This document shows, one piece after another, positions 52,835 through 60,754 of a stretch of 64,000 nt of DNA. Position numbers and translations under genes: made by a program. The stretch comes from VXYL01 sp965243175 (GTDB lineage: Bacteria; Pseudomonadota; Gammaproteobacteria; Pseudomonadales; Azotimanducaceae), in contig OZ251532.1 in NCBI GenBank assembly GCA_965243175.1, positions 1,364,001-1,428,000 of the forward strand, written 5' to 3'. The notes beneath the pieces were generated by a model. The model was not told where the DNA came from and ran no database searches. It was given only the letters and a program-made list of their open reading frames with translations. How positions within the stretch are numbered: the stretch's first letter is position 1; each line of letters starts with the position of its first letter.

Positions 52835-53647
52835 ATGGACTCGACGCCAGAACTCTGCAAATTGGTCGCAGATGCGGAACGACGCATCCGCGGCCATCTC
52901 ATTGCCATGATAGGTATCATCACACTAGTCGCCGCGGTGGGGACAGTTGTGTACCATGTCTTCGATCACTCAATGAACAGAGATCTCATCTCGGACAACA
53001 GGAGGTTCATGTCAGACATGAGCCGATTAAATTTCCAAGTAACGTCGTTGTCTCTAACCGACGACTTCTCATCTGATCAGGCTGAGTCCTTAGTCGCTGA
53101 GATCCAAGATTTGTTCGAGAGAGTGGAGAGCGAGCAACGGCGGAGTCTAGCCTACCTAATTGAAGAGGTTGCAGTAGCTCTCGTTGTCGAGGGGCGCGTT
53201 GATTTGGTCCAACAATTAACCCGATACATCGATAGTTCGTCTAATGACAAGCCGAGAATTCTATTTATTCTCACCGTACTAGGAGTTCGAGCGGTTACTG
53301 AGCAGTACAGATCGACAGAGGAATTGGAACTATTTTCCAATTACAAGGACCTTACACCATCGTATCCCGAACTGCACATTCTCTACGACGCATTGACTGC
53401 TCAAGAGCAACACGATAGCGACGTTGGGGAAATTCTGCACAAAACAATCTCATTGGACAAGGCTGATCGAGCCTCATTCGTCCGTGCTCTGTCGTCCATG
53501 GCGAAAGGCGAATTTCCTTATCGATCCGACATTGTAGCAAAGCCAGCTTGCAGTCTTGTGTATTCCGATTACCGTGCGTTACCTATTCTCCAAGCCGTGG
53601 AGGTCAACCTCGGGGACTCCTGCATAGCTCATGTAGGTGTAGAATGA
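52835..53647 (+). CDS. Hypothetical membrane-anchored protein, first gene of a low-GC unit
   Basis: Protein of 270 residues. There is one membrane segment at about residues 21-42 (HLIAMIGIITLVAAVGTVVYHVF). It is followed by a long, mostly helical region (LVAEIQDLFERVESEQRRSLAYLIEEVAVAL) that resembles helical-repeat or sensor-type folds. I do not recognise a family. Base composition is markedly lower in GC (about half) than in all flanking genes, and codon choice differs, indicating recent transfer. Its stop overlaps the start of the next gene (ATGA). Confidence 0.65.
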   Translation: MDSTPELCKLVADAERRIRGHLIAMIGIITLVAAVGTVVYHVFDHSMNRDLISDNRRFMSDMSRLNFQVTSLSLTDDFSSDQAESLVAEIQDLFERVESEQRRSLAYLIEEVAVALVVEGRVDLVQQLTRYIDSSSNDKPRILFILTVLGVRAVTEQYRSTEELELFSNYKDLTPSYPELHILYDALTAQEQHDSDVGEILHKTISLDKADRASFVRALSSMAKGEFPYRSDIVAKPACSLVYSDYRALPILQAVEVNLGDSCIAHVGVE

Positions 53648-54129
53648 TGAGCGACTCCCGTGGTGGCAACGATGAGGGGCCATCCATTGGCGACGCGAAG
53701 AAAGACCAGAAACATCCGAACGCGTGGCTAGGAGTTAGCAACGAACTGGCTGCTCTTTTGGAGCGCGTCCTAAATGAATGGAGATCGCGATACGATCAGG
53801 ATCCGAAGCATGTTGAAAGGTGGCCGATGCGACTATTTTCGATCTTTGCGGGTGTGCTTACGGTGGCCAGCTTGATCGTTGTGTGGGACGTGAGCGAACT
53901 TTCGTCTGAGAAGGAGAAGAATGGTATTCTTGCTGGTTTCGCGAGCGCTCTGGAGAACAGCTCTTATGTTGCGATGAATCTAGTCTTTTTCTGGCTGGTT
54001 ATGGTGGCGCTCTATTGCGTCATAGCAACACATAGTCTAAGGAGACTTAACTCGGTAGGTCTATTTGTCTTTGCTCCACTTATTTGGCTAGTAGTCATTA
54101 GGATGGCTAAGGCCGCCATAGGGAGCTAG
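53644..54129 (+). CDS. Hypothetical small membrane protein, second gene of the low-GC unit
   Basis: Protein of 161 residues. A polar N-terminus (about 1-55) is followed by three probable membrane segments (about 63-80, 105-125, 139-155). Two adjacent ATG codons at 53644 and 53647 could start it; both overlap or abut the previous stop, so the genes are translationally coupled. No family recognised. Low GC like its neighbours. Confidence 0.62.
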   Translation: MMSDSRGGNDEGPSIGDAKKDQKHPNAWLGVSNELAALLERVLNEWRSRYDQDPKHVERWPMRLFSIFAGVLTVASLIVVWDVSELSSEKEKNGILAGFASALENSSYVAMNLVFFWLVMVALYCVIATHSLRRLNSVGLFVFAPLIWLVVIRMAKAAIGS

Positions 54130-54136
54130 AGCCGAG

Positions 54137-54916
54137 ATGTGCAGATTCCTGAAAAAGATGGTAGAGTTGGTCGTTGTTATGGCTACCGTAACCTTTTGTT
54201 CCGCGTCAATCTTTGGCGACGAGAAAGCGGAGAGCGCCAGTGAATGGCCTGCGACACTGGACGTTTCAGTATTGCAGTTGGTCGAGAACGAGCATGATTC
54301 GGTGGACGCAGTGCGCAGCGTTCATTTTCGCAAGCCGTCGAAACAGTCGTTCGAGGGGGCGAAGTCGGTGTTGCGACAGAGAAAGGCCGCTTTCATGACG
54401 ACATATGAGAAACGACTGGGGGAGGAACTAGCGGAGGTGCCAACTCTACCACAAGCGCTCTTTAGGCGGCCAAGCAAGCACTTGCTGAGGAAGGTTAGAT
54501 TTGAAAAGTCGACTGCGAGTACGACGATAAGAGGACAGAAGACTATTGCGACGGTGGAGATACAAGAGGAAGTATCGATTGTGACGTTGTTTGGAGTTAT
54601 TGTTGGAGAAAAGCTGAACTTGATAAAGCTGCTAAATGGTTATGACCTGCAGAAGATCTGTAAGAGTAAGGGCAGGTATCTCATGGATGTTCCAGATGTC
54701 GGTCATGTGTTGATTGGTCGGTCAGTTGATGGCCATTTTGAAGTTCACAGCTTTTTTCCGTCACCGAACCGACTCCGTAAGGTTCTCAAGGTATGCGATG
54801 GTACCGATAAGATGAGTTATGTGGCGACAGGAAAGCTACTTCCCAGAGTGATTGGTCTGGACGCGGAGCAACTCTGGCTGCGCACGAGCGACAATGAGTG
54901 GTTGATCATGGATTAG
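54137..54916 (+). CDS. Hypothetical secreted protein, third gene of the low-GC unit
   Basis: Protein of 259 residues with a probable signal peptide at about 1-27 (hydrophobic VELVVVMATVTFCSASIFG). The mature part is basic and mixed alpha/beta (IRGQKTIATVEIQEEVSIVTLFGVIVG, YLMDVPDVGHVLIGRSVDGHFEVHSFF). No family recognised. It lies seven bases after the second gene. The trio (anchored protein, membrane protein, exported protein) could act together at the cell envelope; that is inferred only from spacing and localisation. Confidence 0.62.
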   Translation: MCRFLKKMVELVVVMATVTFCSASIFGDEKAESASEWPATLDVSVLQLVENEHDSVDAVRSVHFRKPSKQSFEGAKSVLRQRKAAFMTTYEKRLGEELAEVPTLPQALFRRPSKHLLRKVRFEKSTASTTIRGQKTIATVEIQEEVSIVTLFGVIVGEKLNLIKLLNGYDLQKICKSKGRYLMDVPDVGHVLIGRSVDGHFEVHSFFPSPNRLRKVLKVCDGTDKMSYVATGKLLPRVIGLDAEQLWLRTSDNEWLIMD

Positions 54917-55054
54917 GAGGAATGATGCAGCGTCGCATCAGTGCGTGGCGGTGCTGGTCTGCGCGTATGCGTAAGCGCAACCGGCTCGTCGATCGGAGTG
55001 CTGCGGCACCTGCGGGTCGGCGGGCTCTGAAACGATTGGTGGCGAGCAGGTATC

Positions 55055-55456
55055 TCATTCTGGCCAAGTGGAGTCGCGGCCAGGTGAGCGGTCGCGCCAG
55101 CCATCCACTTCTTCGTCGGAAAGGTTCGGCCAGTCGAAGGTGGCCTTGCAGGGCCACTCTTCAAATGCCTGCCAGCAGTCTCTTTCGGTGCGGACGCCAA
55201 GGCGTCTCGTAGCGGCCAGCTTGATGGTCTCTTGGTGCATCGTCGTCAGCTGGATGACGACCTCCTCGTCGTGCGAGTGGGTCTGCATCAGGTGGCGGTT
55301 GGCGTCGTGCAGTTCGGGGACGAGGAGGCGGATCTTCTCCACCAGCCCGTGCTGGGTCTCGGCCTCCGCGACCAAGCCAGGGAAGTTGGTCTCGGAGACG
55401 TACCAGACGCCAGCCTCTTCGTCCCATCGGATGGCCGCGGAATACGGCTCTTGCAT
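55055..55456 (-). CDS. DUF1902/HicB-like antitoxin-type protein
   Basis: Protein of 133 residues. Residues about 5-55 match the DUF1902 pattern (AIRWDEEAGVWYVSETNFPGLVAEAETQHGLVEKI and LVPEL), a HicB-like partial ribonuclease-H-fold found in antitoxins. The C-terminal 70 residues are less typical. DUF1902 genes usually sit next to a small HicA-type toxin gene. On both sides I find no convincing HicA: the 138 bases downstream hold no conserved frame. It may be an orphan or a decayed toxin-antitoxin pair. Start ATG 55456. Confidence 0.72.
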   Translation of the reverse strand: MQEPYSAAIRWDEEAGVWYVSETNFPGLVAEAETQHGLVEKIRLLVPELHDANRHLMQTHSHDEEVVIQLTTMHQETIKLAATRRLGVRTERDCWQAFEEWPCKATFDWPNLSDEEVDGWRDRSPGRDSTWPE

Positions 55457-55529
55457 GGCGGACCTCCTTGCGTTCGCCGGGCGGTGCTTAGCACTGATCG
55501 CGCCATTGGCGCGGGCAGCTCTACTCCGC

Positions 55530-55724
55530 GGGTGTACGACAAATCTTAGGTACGCGCATTGGAAGCCATCATGCCGCCCGTTTGGAGGCGGTCGTGCCCG
55601 ACGATAGTGCGCTAGCCGGGGGAGACTGGCGTAGTGCGGCCTCAGGGACGAAATCCCCGCAGCGGCACACCGCTTCGGCCTCGGGTAGCGAAGTGTTCAC
55701 TCACCTAAGTTCTGTCGTACACCC
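55530..55724. mobile_element. 195-bp MITE-like element with 22-bp inverted ends and 9-bp target duplication
   Basis: The left end GGGTGTACGACA...TTAGGT (55530-55551) and the right end, read in reverse (55724-55703), agree at 18 of 22 positions. The element is flanked by the direct repeat CTACTCCGC at 55521-55529 and 55725-55733. It carries no transposase frame. The right duplication contains the stop codon of the glycosyltransferase gene, so the insertion happened just past that gene's end. Confidence 0.75.
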
Positions 55725-57485
55725 CTACTCCGCGAAGCGGATCCCGCTGTTGGGTGGTGGTGGGGGAGCGTCTGGGTCTCCTGCCTGGACGATGCGGTGG
55801 ACGAAAGCGTCGGCGATGATCGGGGTGAAGCTCTGCCAGTTGCGCACTGGGGCGTTGTTTTGTTGGCGGCGGAGGATGCGGACCGGGCCGAACTCCTTCT
55901 CTACCTCGTAGCCGGGGACGTCGGGTTGGGAGGCGTCTACCACCAAGTGGCTGACGGATGCTTGGAGGGTCGCCACGTCTTGGTGCAGGTTGTTGAGCCG
56001 GCCGGTCTCCGTGTCGTAGAAGGGGATGTGGCGGTGCAGGTAGTAGTAGCCGGGGAGGCTGTGGTAGTAGCGGCCGGGAGCCCAGATGGCGGAGACGTCC
56101 GGGGCTTCGGCTAGGTAGCGGAAGGCGGCGAAGTGGGGGTCTTGGCCGCGTAGGAAGCGCACGACGATTTCGCGGGGTTGATGCGGGCCTTGGTAGATCG
56201 CCTCTTGGCGTGGGAGGGCGTTGAGGATGCCCGCTAGGGAGAGGGCGGCGAACAGAGCGGCGGATGCGGCGTATATGCGTGTTGGGTGCTTTGCGTTGGC
56301 GAGGAAGTGGGCTACGACGCCGGAGCCTAGGAGCAGCCAGAGGGGGATGGCGATGAAGACGTAGCGGTACTCCTTGTGCGTTTGCAGCGAGTGGGAAAGG
56401 AGCACTAGGCCGACGAGCAGCAGCAGGAATCCGTAGCGGCGTGGTTGGCGCAAGGCCAAGGCGAGGCAGAGGGCGCTTCCGCCGGTGCTGGCTAGGAGCA
56501 GCCACCAGAGGTACTGGTGGGCGGGGCTGGCGCCGGCTGCGGCGGTTTGCCATAGCTCCAGGTTGAAGCGGATGTTCGTTAGGTAGGAGTGGAAGAGGGC
56601 GCCGTCCCAGGTGAGGGCGTCGAATACGCCGACTGCTAGGAAGAAGATTGCCGATGCCGCCACGAGGTGGATTCTGGCCGGGTTGTCCATGCGCACGAAG
56701 CACAGGCCCCACAGCACCAGCGCGAACGGCGCGTACTGCACTCGGAAGGCGGTCGCCAACAGAGTTAGGAGGGCTACCAGCCAGGCGAAGCGCCAGCCCA
56801 TGGTGCCGCTCTTTTCGCCTGCCTCGCTTGCGCCACGGGCCTCGTTTGCACTGGCGGGAGTGCGCATGCACAACGCCAGCACGCATATGAGCAGGGCTGT
56901 GGCGACCATGCCGGTGAGCGGCTTGTGGGCGAAGCCGACCAGCTCGTACCAGAAGGCGCCGGCCAGAAGCGCCACCCGGGCGGTTGTTTCGCCGAGGTGC
57001 CGGCGGGCGAAGAAGTACATGCCGGCGGGGATCGCCAAGGAGAGGGCGCAGAACGCCAGCTTCACGCCCCCGATGTACCAGAACGGCTGGCCTAGGCCCA
57101 CGGCGTCGAACGCCTTCAGCAGGCCGGCGATGAGTCCGGGCAGCAGCCACAGGCGGGCACCGTAGAAGTATTCCCAAAAGAGGATGCCGTTGCCGAAGGC
57201 CAAGTGGTGCGCCGGTTCGAGGTACTGCATGAGCTCGTCCGGGCGCATGATGAAATCGCCGGAAAGAGCTACCGCCGCGCGCACCGCGAAGGCCAGCGCC
57301 AGCACTGGCCAGAAGTAGCGCCACAGGGGCGCTTCGGGTTCTTGGCGGTGCAGCAGGCCGTCGGCTGCCGAACGCAGCATGCCGAACAGGGAAGCCCGCG
57401 TCTGCTGGCGTACTGGCGCGGGGCGTTTGCTGGCCGCGGGTTGCCTTTGGCGTTGCTTCTTGCCTTTGCGCCGCTTTTGCGCCAT
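55725..57485 (-). CDS. GT22-like (Alg9-type) membrane glycosyltransferase
   Basis: Multi-pass membrane protein of 586 residues. After a Lys/Arg-rich cytoplasmic N-terminus (1-50) there are about ten hydrophobic segments, an early luminal motif with acidic residues (IMRPDELMQYLEPAHH) and HKEYRYVFIAIP. The last is the HKExR signature of the Alg9/PIG-B mannosyltransferase family (GT22). These enzymes use lipid-linked sugar donors. The C-terminal 130 residues form an extramembrane domain. The acceptor is unknown. It lies 15 bases after the DUF2723 gene on the same strand, so both are probably one transcript. The stop TAG at 55725 is part of a MITE target duplication. Confidence 0.83.
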   Translation of the reverse strand: MAQKRRKGKKQRQRQPAASKRPAPVRQQTRASLFGMLRSAADGLLHRQEPEAPLWRYFWPVLALAFAVRAAVALSGDFIMRPDELMQYLEPAHHLAFGNGILFWEYFYGARLWLLPGLIAGLLKAFDAVGLGQPFWYIGGVKLAFCALSLAIPAGMYFFARRHLGETTARVALLAGAFWYELVGFAHKPLTGMVATALLICVLALCMRTPASANEARGASEAGEKSGTMGWRFAWLVALLTLLATAFRVQYAPFALVLWGLCFVRMDNPARIHLVAASAIFFLAVGVFDALTWDGALFHSYLTNIRFNLELWQTAAAGASPAHQYLWWLLLASTGGSALCLALALRQPRRYGFLLLLVGLVLLSHSLQTHKEYRYVFIAIPLWLLLGSGVVAHFLANAKHPTRIYAASAALFAALSLAGILNALPRQEAIYQGPHQPREIVVRFLRGQDPHFAAFRYLAEAPDVSAIWAPGRYYHSLPGYYYLHRHIPFYDTETGRLNNLHQDVATLQASVSHLVVDASQPDVPGYEVEKEFGPVRILRRQQNNAPVRNWQSFTPIIADAFVHRIVQAGDPDAPPPPPNSGIRFAE

Positions 57486-57500
57486 CGCTCCGTTCCCCTC

Positions 57501-59678
57501 TCAGCCGCCAATCTGTCGCAAGGCGGAGATGGCGGCGTTCTCCGGGTGCGGATAGACGGCTTGGGATGCTGCGAAATGCGCCCTCGCCTGCGGCACGCGC
57601 CCGTGCCTGAACGCGCTGAATCCTTGCAGATACATGAAGCGCGCCCGCCGTTCCTTGCTCATCACTTCCCCCTGCCGGCCTTCCGCCTTGCGCAGCAAAT
57701 CTGTCGCCAAGGGCAGATGCGTTTCGTCGCCTTGGCCGAGCAGCACTTCCGCCATGCCCATCAGGCTGAAGAAGCTGCCGTCCGCACGCTGTATGGAATC
57801 GGCGACGTGTTCGTTCAACTGCGGGTCGGCACCGATGGTGACGTAGCCAAGGTACTCGCCAAAGGTGAACAACAGCTTGTCGCGGCGAAAGCGCTCCCAG
57901 GCGTCCACGGGGCGCATGGCCATGAGTTCGTCGAAGTACGTTTGCGAGGCTGAGTCCACGCGCAGTTCCAGCGTGCTGGGCTGCTCCTCCTGCAACACTT
58001 CCTTCGCGAAACCGAAGTTGCGGACGCCTAGACCGTGCGGGAACTTCTGCTCGGAGACGGTGTAGAACACGGGGCGGGGTGTGCCTTTGATGAACCTGCT
58101 CAGCGCTTCCTGTTGCTCCTTGGGCGGCATCTGCCACGAGAACAGCCTGTTGCCGAAGACCAAGCCCTGCGTGCTCCGCAGAGTCAGGTCTGGTCGGCGG
58201 CCTTCGACGAAGTGGTAGTAGCCGAGCGGGCCCACTTCCTCGTCTTCGTACAGGAACAGCACGGCGTCCTGGGGCAGCAGATCGAACATCAGGTTCGCGT
58301 GGCGTTCGGCGAAATCGCTGTTGGAGCGGTCGTTCGCCGTCCAGTCCACCCACACGGATTGCGCCACCATGCCGATGCCGGCAAGCGCGGTCGCGGCGAA
58401 GCGGAGCCAAGGCGCAGCTGCCCAGCGGTTCAACAGCCACTGGGCACCCAAAGCCAGCCAGATCGCGGCGATGCCGTAGCAGACCAGCGAATAGGGGCGA
58501 AAGACGGAGATGTTGCGGTCGTCGAAATCGAAGCCGAGCAGGAAGATCAGGGCCATGCTGTTGCCGAGCAGCACGAAAGCGCTGCCCCAACCGGCCATGC
58601 GGTCCTCTCGCGCAACCCGCTGGTCGCGCAGAAGCCACCAAAGGCCGAGCGCGGCCAAGGCGAACCCTGGCACCGTCAACTGCCACGTCAACTGCTTGGC
58701 GAACCACCAGAGATACGCCGCCCGGTCGCCCCATCCAGCGCCGAGGCTTTCGTCCGCATCGCCGTAGCCGCCACGGGTGAAGTAGTGCCAGAAGGCGCCC
58801 GGGTCCTCGAGCGGGCCGTAGAAGCTGATGAGCGGGTCCTGCCAGGAGCGCAGCACCATCCACACGTAGGGCAGGCTGGCGCAGACCAACGCGATCAAGG
58901 CGAGGCGCCACCGCAATCCGCGCCAAATCCGCGGCAACGCGGGCCAGGCCGCCAGTGCCAATCCGGGCGCCGCCAATGCCATCAGCGGCCAGTGATTGGC
59001 CAGGCTCAGGCCGAAGACCGCTGCCGCGCCGAACCAAGCCCAATCGCGTTGCTCATTGCGGACGCCGTGCAGAATCAAGGCGAAGGCGGCGAAGAACAGT
59101 GCGGCGTTGAGCGTGTAGACCTCGGCGATGATGGCTTGCGACCAGACGTGTTCGGAAGCGCCGAACAGCCACGCCGCGATCAGACTTGGCAGCCAAGACG
59201 CGCCCAACAGCCGGGCGCAGCCGTAGACGCCGGCACAGGCCAAGGCGCCTAACACCGCGCTGGAGAAGTGGCCGAGCAGCGCCGGGCTGCCGAAGGGCAG
59301 CTGCATGAACAGGTAGCAGATGAGCGTGTACAGGGGATAGCCGGGCGGATGGGCGACGCCCAGGTGCTCGCCGGCCATTAGGAACAGGCCGTCGTCCTCC
59401 AGAACGACGGTGTGTGGAAGCGTTAGGGCGAACAGTGCGAGAGGGCCCAACGCTGCGGCGGCACAGACCAAGACGTCGGTCAGTCTGGTGGGGTGCTTTT
59501 CGTCGAGGGGCGGCAAGTCCTTCGCGGAGCCCGCGCTTGCGGGCGGCGCCGGCTGAGGGCCTTTGCTTGCGGGCGGCCTCTGTTGAGTGCTCTTTCTTGC
59601 GGAGGGCTTGCCCTTCGCGCGCCGCTCGCTTCCGAGCGACCGCGGCCTACGGCTCTTCGCGGAGCGCTTCGCGTTCAC
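57501..59678 (-). CDS. DUF2723/TMEM260-like membrane glycosyltransferase
   Basis: Protein of about 725 residues. A basic, low-complexity N-terminus (about 1-65, Lys/Arg/Ser/Pro-rich) is followed by about ten membrane helices and a C-terminal soluble region ending in a TPR-like helix pair. The DUF2723 signature is clear: LEDDGLFLMAGEHLGVAHPPGYPLYT. Eukaryotic TMEM260 of this family is a protein O-mannosyltransferase, so a GT-C enzyme acting on extracytoplasmic protein is plausible. The start is uncertain: the frame is open to 59858, but GTG 59678 avoids overlap with the oppD end; weak ribosome site. Confidence 0.8.
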   Translation of the reverse strand: MNAKRSAKSRRPRSLGSERRAKGKPSARKSTQQRPPASKGPQPAPPASAGSAKDLPPLDEKHPTRLTDVLVCAAAALGPLALFALTLPHTVVLEDDGLFLMAGEHLGVAHPPGYPLYTLICYLFMQLPFGSPALLGHFSSAVLGALACAGVYGCARLLGASWLPSLIAAWLFGASEHVWSQAIIAEVYTLNAALFFAAFALILHGVRNEQRDWAWFGAAAVFGLSLANHWPLMALAAPGLALAAWPALPRIWRGLRWRLALIALVCASLPYVWMVLRSWQDPLISFYGPLEDPGAFWHYFTRGGYGDADESLGAGWGDRAAYLWWFAKQLTWQLTVPGFALAALGLWWLLRDQRVAREDRMAGWGSAFVLLGNSMALIFLLGFDFDDRNISVFRPYSLVCYGIAAIWLALGAQWLLNRWAAAPWLRFAATALAGIGMVAQSVWVDWTANDRSNSDFAERHANLMFDLLPQDAVLFLYEDEEVGPLGYYHFVEGRRPDLTLRSTQGLVFGNRLFSWQMPPKEQQEALSRFIKGTPRPVFYTVSEQKFPHGLGVRNFGFAKEVLQEEQPSTLELRVDSASQTYFDELMAMRPVDAWERFRRDKLLFTFGEYLGYVTIGADPQLNEHVADSIQRADGSFFSLMGMAEVLLGQGDETHLPLATDLLRKAEGRQGEVMSKERRARFMYLQGFSAFRHGRVPQARAHFAASQAVYPHPENAAISALRQIGG

Positions 59679-59734
59679 AGAAAGCTCGCGTTTGGTTGCG
59701 GCGAGCGGCTTGCCCGAGATCCCAAACCGGCTGC

Positions 59735-60754
59735 TCAGCCCGCGTGGCGAGGGCGGTGGACTTCGCCGCCGTCCTGGTCGCAGTCGGGGTGGTGCAGCCA
59801 GCAGCGGGCTTGGTGTCCGGGCGCCAAGTCGAATGCGGTCGGATGTTCGCCTTCGCAAACGCGCATGGCGTGCGGGCAGCGGGCGAAATAGCCGCAGCCG
59901 ACGGGAGGCGCGAACAAATCGGGCGGGCTGCCGTCGATGGGGGTGAGTTCCTGCGCGGCATCGGTGCGGTTGGAGGGCATCGCCGCGCGCAGCCCCAAGG
60001 TGTAGGGGTGCGCGGAACGGTAGAAGATTTCGTGGACGTCGCCGCGTTCCACCACTTCGCCGGCGTACATCACCAGCACTTCGTCGGCCATGCGGGCGAC
60101 TACGCCTAGGTCGTGGGTGATGAGCACGATGGCCATGCCGTTTTCGCGCTGCAAGTCGCCCATCAGATCGAGGATCTGCGCTTGGATGGTCACATCGAGC
60201 GCGGTGGTGGGTTCGTCGGCGATGAGGATGGAGGGTTCGCAGGCGAGCGACATGGCGATCATGGAACGCTGCAACATTCCGCCGGAGAACTCGAACGGAT
60301 ACTGGCGGGCGCGTTTCGCGGCTTCTGGAATGCGGGTCATGTCGATCAGTTCCACGGCGCGGGCGAACGCCTTGCGGCGGCTGTAGCCGCGGTGGACTTG
60401 CAGGGTTTCCGCGATCTGATCGCCGATGGTCATGGTGGGATTCAGGGACGTCATCGGGTCTTGGAAGATCATTCCCACCAAGCGGCCGCGGATGTCCTTG
60501 CCGTCGATGCGCTGGTCGCGCAGCACCTCGTGGCCGTCCAGTTTCGCCGAGCCGGTGCGGATTCGTCCGGGCGGCATCGGGATGAGTCCCATGATGCTCT
60601 GCACCGTCACGGACTTGCCGCAGCCGGATTCGCCGACGATGGCGAGCGTCTTTCCCTTGTCGAGCGAAAACGACACACCGCGCACCGCCTGCACGGTGCC
60701 GCCGTAGGTGTCGAACTCCACCCGCAGGTCGGAAACTTCCAGCAACGCGCTCAT
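59735..60754 (-). CDS. Oligopeptide/dipeptide ABC transporter ATPase (OppD/DppD-type)
   Basis: ATPase subunit of 339 residues. Walker A GESGCGKS, Q-loop IFQDPMTSLNPTM, signature FSGGMLQRSMIAM and Walker B ILIADEPTTALD are all present. The C-terminal oligopeptide-transporter extension has CGYFARCPHAMRVC. The ATG at 60754 overlaps the permease stop (ATGA). The usual next gene, the OppF-type ATPase, is not here but at 31458-32435. The gene after oppD is the DUF2723 gene. Confidence 0.9.
   Translation of the reverse strand: MSALLEVSDLRVEFDTYGGTVQAVRGVSFSLDKGKTLAIVGESGCGKSVTVQSIMGLIPMPPGRIRTGSAKLDGHEVLRDQRIDGKDIRGRLVGMIFQDPMTSLNPTMTIGDQIAETLQVHRGYSRRKAFARAVELIDMTRIPEAAKRARQYPFEFSGGMLQRSMIAMSLACEPSILIADEPTTALDVTIQAQILDLMGDLQRENGMAIVLITHDLGVVARMADEVLVMYAGEVVERGDVHEIFYRSAHPYTLGLRAAMPSNRTDAAQELTPIDGSPPDLFAPPVGCGYFARCPHAMRVCEGEHPTAFDLAPGHQARCWLHHPDCDQDGGEVHRPRHAG

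Noticed and set aside
52835..54916. A reverse transcriptase among the low-GC genes
   Set aside because: None of the three proteins has the YxDD motif or the size of a retroelement reverse transcriptase; all look like membrane or exported proteins.
54917..55054. HicA-type toxin gene downstream of the DUF1902 gene
   Set aside because: Both frames readable there lack the HicA histidine motif and double-stranded-RNA-binding fold pattern. The sequence looks like Arg-rich frame noise.
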